The notes below the pieces were generated by a model. The model saw only the letters and a list, made by a program, of their open reading frames with translations, searched no databases and was not told the origin of the DNA. From positions 1 to 30,772 of IMG/VR virus record IMGVR_UViG_3300034279_000016: DNA of 30,772 nt. One strand, given 5' to 3'. The stretch comes from a virus. Made by a program: the position numbers and the translations under genes. Of the stretch, positions 26,875-30,772 are shown one piece after another (the first letter of the stretch is position 1; each line of letters starts with the position of its first letter).

Positions 26875-26905
26875 GAGGGGCGCTTAACTGCGCCCTTCTT
26901 TTTTT
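26875..26905 (+). terminator. Strong rho-independent terminator after lysis genes
   Basis: A 9-bp stem, GAGGGGCGC (26875-26883) with GCGCCCTTC (26890-26898), with one G-T pair and a TTAACT loop, followed by seven T residues. It ends the long + strand late transcript 25 bases after the last gene. The stop codon (TTA on +) of the minus-strand Cys-rich micro-gene falls in its loop. Confidence 0.92.
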
Positions 26906-26997
26906 ATGCCCTTTTCTTGTTCAAACTCACATAAACTGCCACTGCAATTATGGCACTGGCAGTTTTGTTTTATTACTATATGATTACAGCATTTCAT
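26884..26997 (-). CDS. Cys-rich micro-protein, 37 aa, minus strand
   Basis: A minus-strand frame starting at 26997 with a near-perfect ribosome binding site: AGGAGAGG (27003-27010 on the complement) 5 bases before the ATG. The product begins MKCCNHIVIKQNCQCHNC and continues GSLCEFEQEKG with a basic end. Six Cys and two His within 23 residues suggest a zinc-binding knuckle. A TATAAT box on the minus strand lies about 45 bases upstream. Its stop lies in the loop of the + strand terminator, and a second + strand hairpin overlaps the Cys-coding part, so the region is used twice or one call is wrong. Confidence 0.5.
   Translation of the reverse strand: MKCCNHIVIKQNCQCHNCSGSLCEFEQEKGIKKEGRS
26935..26970 (+). 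terminator. Second terminator-like hairpin
   Basis: ACTGCCA (26935-26941) pairs with TGGCAGT (26957-26963), with three more inner pairs possible after a mismatch, followed by TTTTGTTTTATT. It lies 30 bases after the main terminator and would catch read-through from the late genes. Because the repeat also encodes the Cys-rich part of the minus-strand micro-protein, it may be partly a by-product of coding. Confidence 0.5.
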
Positions 26998-27039
26998 TTT
27001 TACCTCTCCTATGGCTAAGTATTTCTCAACCACAAGACA

Positions 27040-27045
27040 ATTATA
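27040..27045 (-). promoter_or_regulatory. Minus-strand -10 box candidate (TATAAT)
   Basis: On the minus strand, TATAAT occurs about 43 bases upstream of the Cys-rich micro-gene ATG, leaving a short leader with the ribosome binding site. No matching -35 hexamer is evident at 16-18 bases. Chance occurrence in AT-rich DNA is possible. Confidence 0.3.
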
Positions 27046-27061
27046 CTTTTGAGGATTTTTC

Positions 27062-27086
27062 AGTTATCTAATAACTAGATTTTTTA
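27062..27086. promoter_or_regulatory. Inverted repeat AGTTAT-CTA-ATAACT with T-run
   Basis: A perfect 6-bp inverted repeat with a 3-base centre (27062-27076), followed on the + strand by AGATTTTTT. It lies between the two minus-strand genes. It could be a weak + strand terminator or an operator for the micro-gene. In the same 26998-27141 gap I see one GACACGCC copy and no other gene. Confidence 0.35.
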
Positions 27087-27112
27087 TGTGTGGTAAAAGC
27101 GCATTTAATAAA

Positions 27113-27120
27113 GACACGCC
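27113..27120 (+). repeat. GACACGCC repeat, copy 1
   Basis: First of three 8-base copies. Its context GACACGCCATAATTTGACA matches copy 2 (GACACGCCAGAATGTGATA) at 16 of 19 positions. It lies just downstream of the minus-strand zinc-ribbon gene. Possibly an operator or a relic of a promoter. Confidence 0.5.
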
Positions 27121-27141
27121 ATAATTTGACAAATGTTTTAG

Positions 27142-27396
27142 CTACTCTTGGATGTAATCTGGTTTATCTATTGGTGTTGGCACAATAACAAGATTGCCAC
27201 AGTTAGAACACTCACCGTCTAGGTGATACCAGGATAGTTGGTAATCATAGAAGGATGCCATAATTGTAAAGGTCATAGAACCACAAGGACAGGCGTGAAG
27301 AGGACCAAGATCTCTAAGATCAGAACCAAATTTCGGCGGGAGCTTCTCCCTATTTTTTGACAGCCTTGGTAGACGGAACATAGAGACCGTAACCAT
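27142..27396 (-). CDS. Small zinc-ribbon-like protein, 84 aa, minus strand
   Basis: The product has a basic N-terminus (SMFRLPRLSKNREKLPP), then LGPLHACPCGSMTFTIMASF and LDGECSNCGNLVIVPTPID. Four Cys (C-x-C and C-x2-C) frame a beta hairpin, as in zinc ribbons. Similar short proteins with 'CPCGS...LDG.C..CGN' occur in actinobacterial phages, function unknown (from memory). No good ribosome binding site precedes ATG 27396, and a GC-rich hairpin abuts it; an in-frame ATG at 27381 is an alternative start. It is opposite in direction to almost all other genes, suggesting separate, perhaps early or lysogenic-type, expression. Confidence 0.7.
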   Translation of the reverse strand: MVTVSMFRLPRLSKNREKLPPKFGSDLRDLGPLHACPCGSMTFTIMASFYDYQLSWYHLDGECSNCGNLVIVPTPIDKPDYIQE

Positions 27397-27397
27397 C

Positions 27398-27417
27398 GCG
27401 GCGCTTCAATGCGCCGC
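27398..27417. promoter_or_regulatory. GC-rich hairpin at the minus-strand gene start
   Basis: A perfect 7-bp stem, GCGGCGC (27398-27404) and GCGCCGC (27411-27417), with a TTCAAT loop, in otherwise AT-rich DNA. On the minus strand it ends one base before the ATG of the zinc-ribbon-like gene and would hide that start in mRNA. It could control its translation, or suggest the downstream ATG (27381) is used. Confidence 0.55.
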
Positions 27418-27473
27418 CCGTATTATTCGCCTTCGGCTCATATTTTACACTCCACTATTAAAAATTTATACGC

Positions 27474-27481
27474 GACACGCC
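27474..27481 (+). repeat. GACACGCC repeat, copy 2, upstream of promoter
   Basis: Second copy, ending 6 bases before the extended -10 box of the HNH gene (27488-27496). It occupies the place where a regulator would contact the promoter spacer, so an operator role is plausible. Confidence 0.5.
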
Positions 27482-27487
27482 AGAATG

Positions 27488-27496
27488 TGATATAAT
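27488..27496 (+). promoter_or_regulatory. Extended -10 promoter, leaderless start
   Basis: TGATATAAT is a perfect extended -10 box (TG-n-TATAAT). It ends 6 bases before the ATG at 27503, so transcription should begin at or next to the start codon, giving a leaderless mRNA. There is no ribosome binding site, which agrees. Leaderless genes are common in Actinobacteria. The -35 region has no good match. Confidence 0.65.
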
Positions 27497-27502
27497 TATA
27501 TT

Positions 27503-27970
27503 ATGAAACCTTGTGGAACTTTATCTGCTTATGCTAGACACATAAGAAGAAAAGAACCTACTTGTCAACCTTGTAAAGATGCTAACGCAATTAGGCGTAG
27601 GCAGTATTACAAAGACAACCCTAAGAAAGTTTATGACATAAATAGAAAATGGGCAAAGAATAATTCTGAAAAAGTAAAATCATATAGCAGAAGAATCACT
27701 GCTAAAAGAAAAGCTCTTAAACTTTTTAACGGCCAAGAAAAATATACTGAAGAAGAAGTATTAAAGAAGTACGGAACTGACTGTTATATATGCTCTAATC
27801 CTATTGATCTATCCGCAAAGAGGCAAAGTAGTGGTGAAGGTTGGCAGTATGGTCTACACCTGGACCATTTAATCCCTTTAAGCAAGGGAGGACCTGACAC
27901 TATTGACAATATAAGACCTACTCACGCTATATGTAATATGAAAAAACATAATCTCCGAACCCACTATTGA
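27503..27970 (+). CDS. HNH endonuclease, 155 aa
   Basis: A DNA endonuclease. The N-terminus CGTLSAYARHIRRKEPTCQP carries a Cys/His finger completed by a Cys-Pro-Cys pair (PTCQPCKDANA). A basic linker follows (about residues 30-80). The C-terminal HNH core reads DCYICSNPIDL, then HLDHLIPLSKGGPDTIDNIR and HAICNMKKHN, with the catalytic His in LDHLIP and the CxxC...CxxxK zinc site. It has its own leaderless promoter and is flanked by imperfect repeats, so it is probably a mobile endonuclease gene. It could also act in packaging in some phages, but it is far from terL here. Confidence 0.9.
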   Translation: MKPCGTLSAYARHIRRKEPTCQPCKDANAIRRRQYYKDNPKKVYDINRKWAKNNSEKVKSYSRRITAKRKALKLFNGQEKYTEEEVLKKYGTDCYICSNPIDLSAKRQSSGEGWQYGLHLDHLIPLSKGGPDTIDNIRPTHAICNMKKHNLRTHY

Positions 27971-27987
27971 TGTTATTACGGCCCTTC

Positions 27988-27995
27988 GGCGTGTC
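27988..27995 (-). repeat. GACACGCC repeat, copy 3 (inverted)
   Basis: The 8-mer occurs here on the complementary strand (GGCGTGTC on +), 18 bases after the HNH stop. With copy 2 it flanks the HNH gene as an inverted pair about 500 bases apart. The surrounding TATTACGGCCCTTCGGC also resembles TATTATTCGCCTTCGGC at 27421. Confidence 0.45.
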
Positions 27996-28059
27996 ATAAG
28001 TACATCCCACACTTTTGTTGTAGTAGTGGTATTATTTATACCAAGAGATAGGAGTTGAA

Positions 28060-28629
28060 TTGACCGCGATAATTGGTATCCAAGGTAAAGGCTGGGCTGT
28101 TATAGCCTCAGATACAATGACTACCTATACTGACAAACCTTACATTGCTAAAGGCTATGACAAAATAGTTAAGGTTAATGAATATCTAATAGCTGTAGCA
28201 GGTGATGCCACTGCTGGAGATATCTTAAATAACTTATGGCAACCACCAAAGGTAGTTAAAACTCAAGAGCCTGATCGCTTCTTAATGATTAGAGTTCTAC
28301 CATCTATCAAACAAACATTAACTGATGCAGGTTATGACCCTGCGCCTAAGAATAAAAATGATGATGACTCTGGGTGGGATGCTTTAATTTGTTTTAATGG
28401 AAAGATATATCAGATCAGTGATGACTATGGGTATATGAGAGATGATAGAAACTTATATGGCATAGGCTCAGGTGGATCAATTGCTCTTGGTGCATTAGCT
28501 GCAATGGAGAGTGAGATTAGAACCCACGCTAAAGCAGCGAGTGCTGCAAAGAAAGCAATCAATATTGCCATACAGTACAACGTATGGTGTGGTGGAGTAC
28601 CAACCATCAAGACTCAGTTCACAAAGTAA
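28060..28629 (+). CDS. Proteasome/HslV-like Ntn hydrolase (T1-type peptidase)
   Basis: A 189-residue peptidase of the proteasome beta/HslV fold. With the TTG start (AGGAG 4-5 bases upstream) the second residue is Thr, exposed after Met removal, as in active T1 peptidases without a propeptide. It starts MTAIIGIQGKGWAVIASD: Thr2 equals Thr1 and Asp18 equals Asp17 of the family; Lys35 in KGYDKIVKV lines up with catalytic Lys33. IAVAGDATAGDIL and GIGSGGSIALGAL match further core strands. Near the C-terminus, where most members have a D-x-x-S-G-G pattern, this protein has N-V-W-C-G-G, so Asp166 and Ser169 appear replaced by Asn and Cys. No ATPase partner (HslU, Mpa) is in the window. Role unknown: host-protein removal or virion processing are guesses. 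Confidence 0.82.
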   Translation: MTAIIGIQGKGWAVIASDTMTTYTDKPYIAKGYDKIVKVNEYLIAVAGDATAGDILNNLWQPPKVVKTQEPDRFLMIRVLPSIKQTLTDAGYDPAPKNKNDDDSGWDALICFNGKIYQISDDYGYMRDDRNLYGIGSGGSIALGALAAMESEIRTHAKAASAAKKAINIAIQYNVWCGGVPTIKTQFTK

Positions 28630-28637
28630 GGAAGATG

Positions 28638-28730
28638 ATGAAAGAAATATATTGGCAATTACAGTTTTATCTATTAGACTTAGAGATGTACAGATTTATT
28701 TTAGAATTTTTTATTAAGTGGGGATTATAG
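28638..28730 (+). CDS. Aromatic hydrophobic micro-peptide, 30 aa
   Basis: ATG at 28638 (or 28635) with AAGGA about 5 bases upstream; product starts MKEIYWQLQFYLLDLEMYRF and ends EFFIKWGL. It is rich in Tyr, Phe, Trp and Leu, an amphipathic or membrane-seeking helix. Its stop overlaps the GTG of the exonuclease gene (TAGTG), suggesting a coupling leader. Translation is plausible but not proven. Confidence 0.45.
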   Translation: MKEIYWQLQFYLLDLEMYRFILEFFIKWGL

Positions 28731-29683
28731 TGAGCGATCCAAAGCAGTTATTGATTGATGTTCTACGAGCTAAAGATGCTGGTAGGGCTAGATCTAAACA
28801 GACACAGGTAGGTCCATCAGAGTTGGGTGGTTGCCGTAGAAAAGTTTGGTATCGTCTTAACGATCAACCTGAAACTAATGAGAACGAATTAAAGTTAGCA
28901 GCGATTATGGGTACTGCTATCCACGCTACTATTGAAGAAGCAATACGCAGTATAGATCCAAAGGGTGAGAAGTATTGGGTTGAAACTGCAGTAGAATATT
29001 CTGGGATGAAAGCTCATATAGATCTTTTCATTCCAGAGACTGGCGATGTTATTGATTGGAAGACTGTTAAGAAACAAAACCTTTCTTACTTTCCATCTAG
29101 TCAACAACGTTGGCAGGTTCAGGTCTATGGCTATCTGTTAGACAAGTCTGGGAAGGGGAAGCCTAGAACTGTCAATCTGGTAGCCATAGCCAGAGATGGC
29201 GATGAGAGAGATGTAGTTGTCCACTCTGAAGCATATGATCCTACGATTGCTGAAGAGGCTCTTAACTGGTTAGCTGCAGTTAAAGAGTCAGAGATAGCAC
29301 CAGATCCTGAGAGAGATCAAAACTATTGCAAATCTTATTGCAAGTACTTTGATGCAACAGGAGAGATCGGATGTTCTGGCTTAAAAAAAGAACGTATCAA
29401 GGATGAGCTGCCTGTTATAGAAGACAGTAGCGTTGATCATTCAGCCTTGATGTACTTGCAACTTGATCAACAGATAAAAGAGTTGACCGAAAAACGAGAG
29501 TCATTACGAACTGCGTTTGACGGTATAACTGGAGAGACTGCTAGTGGTGTACAGATTACCTGGACAACTGTTAATGGTAGGTCTACAGTTAACACAGCCG
29601 AAGTAGAAAAACTACTAGGCTTTGTACCAAAGGTGGAGGGACAACCTTTCGCTAGATTAAATATAAAAACTGGAGGAAAATAA
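28730..29683 (+). CDS. Cas4-like PD-(D/E)XK exonuclease with Fe-S cysteines, 317 aa
   Basis: I choose GTG at 28730, which overlaps the previous TAG and has GGGGA upstream, over GTG at 28718. The fold is RecB/Cas4: GPSELGGCRRKVWYRL holds Cys35, GTAIHATIEEAI helix follows, then the active site with Asp98 (AHIDLF) and Asp109-x-Lys111 (VIDWKTVK), then QVQVYGYLL (the QxxxY motif). Cys200, Cys204 and Cys215 complete a 4-Cys site that normally binds Fe-S. The C-terminal ~90 residues add a helical domain (DQQIKELTEKRESLR). Role: probably 5'-3' DNA end processing in phage replication or recombination. No CRISPR array or other cas gene is seen. Confidence 0.88.
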   Translation: MSDPKQLLIDVLRAKDAGRARSKQTQVGPSELGGCRRKVWYRLNDQPETNENELKLAAIMGTAIHATIEEAIRSIDPKGEKYWVETAVEYSGMKAHIDLFIPETGDVIDWKTVKKQNLSYFPSSQQRWQVQVYGYLLDKSGKGKPRTVNLVAIARDGDERDVVVHSEAYDPTIAEEALNWLAAVKESEIAPDPERDQNYCKSYCKYFDATGEIGCSGLKKERIKDELPVIEDSSVDHSALMYLQLDQQIKELTEKRESLRTAFDGITGETASGVQITWTTVNGRSTVNTAEVEKLLGFVPKVEGQPFARLNIKTGGK

Positions 29684-30055
29684 ATGGCTGCACCTGAGTC
29701 AACTAAGTTTCAGATCAACTACAAGTTAGCTGATGGAACTTTAGTGAATCTATATGCAACAAGTCAGACAGAGTTAGAGGCATCTCTAACATCTATTGCT
29801 GATCTATCAACACTCATTACTTCAACTGGCACCACACTTGGTGCTACTGCTCAACCAACTGGTGGAGCAATTGCTTATGCTAAGAAAGCATTAGGCGCTA
29901 CAACAATGTCAGCACCATCAGGTGATGCACCTGATTGCAAGCACGGGTCTATGAGCTTTAGATCTGGACAAGGAACTAAGGGTCCTTGGAAAGGTTGGAT
30001 GTGCGCTGCACCTAAAGGTGCAACAGATAAGTGCGATACAGTCTGGATTAGATAG
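29684..30055 (+). CDS. Hypothetical replication-region protein with Cys motif, 123 aa
   Basis: Begins directly at the end of the exonuclease gene with GGAGGAAAATAA upstream. The N-terminal half is beta-rich (FQINYKLADGTLVNLYATSQ) with a helix (TELEASLTSIADL). After a Gly/Ala linker, the C-terminal part has PDCKHGSMSFRSGQG and GWMCAAPKGATDKCDTVWIR, with three Cys and a His that could bind zinc. This 'C-x-H-G-x-M...KGW-x-C-x...C' end resembles proteins beside Cas4-like exonucleases in actinobacterial phages (memory, unverified). A DNA-binding partner of the exonuclease is a reasonable guess. Confidence 0.7.
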   Translation: MAAPESTKFQINYKLADGTLVNLYATSQTELEASLTSIADLSTLITSTGTTLGATAQPTGGAIAYAKKALGATTMSAPSGDAPDCKHGSMSFRSGQGTKGPWKGWMCAAPKGATDKCDTVWIR

Positions 30056-30058
30056 CAA

Positions 30059-30316
30059 ATGCGGGGGCCTCGTGAGTTTGAGAACCCCTCTTGTGCAGAG
30101 ATATCAATGGATATGTTCTTTCCTGAAAGAGGAGAAGACTTATCCACAATAAGACAGATTAGAAATGTCTGCAAGTTATGTCCCCACCAGCAGGAATGTG
30201 CAGAGTGGGGCATACAAAAAGAAAGATACGGAGTATGGGGCGGTTTGTCTGAGACAGATCGTAGAGTAATCCGTAAACAAAGAAACATTATCCTAAGAGA
30301 AGAAGAAATTGCTTAA
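30059..30316 (+). CDS. WhiB-like transcriptional regulator (Wbl), 85 aa
   Basis: A small Fe-S regulator known only in Actinobacteria and their phages. All four ligands are present: Cys12, Cys38, Cys41, Cys47 (C-x25-C-x2-C-x5-C), followed by the GVWGG turn (58-62) and a basic tail (DRRVIRKQRN) for DNA contact. The family binds sigma factor region 4 to steer transcription. There is no clear ribosome binding site; the ATG is 3 bases after the previous stop, so coupling is likely. It is the strongest clue to the host phylum. Confidence 0.93.
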   Translation: MRGPREFENPSCAEISMDMFFPERGEDLSTIRQIRNVCKLCPHQQECAEWGIQKERYGVWGGLSETDRRVIRKQRNIILREEEIA

Positions 30317-30772
30317 CTTAAATAGAGCTTGGAAGAGTACGACAACAAAGGCTACCCCTTTGCCTATCGTCTGGAATGATTTAAAGTCCAAACAGATAAG
30401 GTTTAGAAGAGGTCAAGTCTGTATGATTGCTGCTGCTCCAAATGCTGGTAAGTCTATGTTTGCTTTGATCTATGCGATCAAGGCTGATGTACCAACGCTT
30501 TTCTTTTCTGCAGATACTGATGTGGCTACAGTAATGATGAGAACTGCAGCACATATCTCAGGTCATAATCAAACTCTGGTAGAAGAAAACTTAACTAAGA
30601 ATAGTAAGTACTATGATGATAAGTTTGATAAGGTAAAAAATATACAGTGGGTCTTTGACTCATCACCATCACTAGATGATATTGAGTTAGAGATCAAGGC
30701 TTATATAGAACTTTATGGTATTCCACCAGAGTTAATTATTATAGATAACCTTATGAATGTGGTAGCTGAATC
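30309..30772 (+). CDS. DnaB-like replicative helicase, 3'-truncated by window edge
   Basis: The TTG at 30309 overlaps the WhiB stop by 8 bases, with AGAGAAGAAG upstream; 154 codons are visible and the frame continues past the window. The product begins MLNLNRAWKSTTTKATPLPI and has a RecA core: FRRGQVCMIAAAPNAGKSMF with Walker A (about residues 43-49), FFSADTD (70s), and a Walker B strand PELIIIDNLMN. The usual N-terminal DnaB helical domain is absent, as in some phage helicases. It could also be a RadA/Gp4-type RecA ATPase. Role: probably unwinding at the phage replication fork. Confidence 0.82.
   Translation, partial: MLNLNRAWKSTTTKATPLPIVWNDLKSKQIRFRRGQVCMIAAAPNAGKSMFALIYAIKADVPTLFFSADTDVATVMMRTAAHISGHNQTLVEENLTKNSKYYDDKFDKVKNIQWVFDSSPSLDDIELEIKAYIELYGIPPELIIIDNLMNVVAE

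Noticed and set aside
28028-28042. GGTAT-TATTT-ATACC inverted repeat before the proteasome-like gene as operator/promoter
   Set aside because: Only 5 bp in AT-rich DNA and no convincing -35/-10 pair; could matter but not supportable alone.
26851-28059. tRNA genes or an attachment site in the switch island
   Set aside because: No cloverleaf or T-arm-like sequence (GTTCRANNC with paired arms) and no integrase gene were seen.
28730-29683. A CRISPR-Cas locus suggested by the Cas4-like gene
   Set aside because: No repeat-spacer array or other cas gene was seen in the window; phage Cas4-like exonucleases are common without CRISPR.

Overview
This window looks like about 31 kb of a tailed bacteriophage genome, AT-rich and densely packed. 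Nearly all genes lie on the + strand, and start and stop codons often overlap (TAATG, TAGTG, GTGA, TTGA). The host is probably an actinobacterium. The clearest evidence is a WhiB-like regulator with all four Fe-S cysteines (30059-30316); the low GC and the many GTG/TTG starts would fit phages of small-genome freshwater Actinobacteria, but that last step is inference. The window is a slice of a larger genome: the terminase gene is open at the left edge and a DnaB-like helicase gene is cut at the right edge.

Layout. (1) 1-3158: packaging ATPase/nuclease (TerL) and portal. (2) 3170-11483: three small proteins, then three large uncharacterised proteins (1629, 459 and 419 aa) that are candidate internal/ejection proteins. 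(3) 11607-13044: scaffold candidate and major capsid protein (N4-gp56-like), flanked by two RNA hairpins. (4) 13104-15427: head-tail and unknown small proteins, including a run of very short Lys-rich genes (17-88 aa), several easily missed by gene callers. (5) 15424-17993: a collagen-like fibre protein followed directly by a GT25 and a GT2 glycosyltransferase. (6) 17980-25711: adaptor-like protein, a run of tail-fibre genes including a duplicated 'fibre + small helical protein' cassette, a free-standing HNH endonuclease gene between tail genes, and a 738-aa beta-rich protein that could be the tail nozzle. No tape-measure, tube or sheath gene is evident, so a podovirus-like virion is the best guess. 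(7) 25720-26850: membrane protein, NrdH redoxin, M15 endolysin and a holin candidate, closed by a strong terminator at 26875-26905.

(8) 26884-28059 is a switch island between the late genes and the replication genes. It holds two minus-strand Cys-rich small proteins, an HNH endonuclease with an apparently leaderless promoter, and three copies of the 8-mer GACACGCC. (9) 28060-30772: a proteasome/HslV-like Ntn hydrolase, a tiny aromatic peptide, a Cas4-like exonuclease, a Cys-containing unknown protein, WhiB and a DnaB-like helicase.

The two most interesting items are the collagen fibre plus glycosyltransferase trio, a candidate phage-encoded system for decorating a collagen-like fibre on Thr, and the phage-encoded proteasome-fold peptidase with an N-terminal Thr and altered accessory residues.
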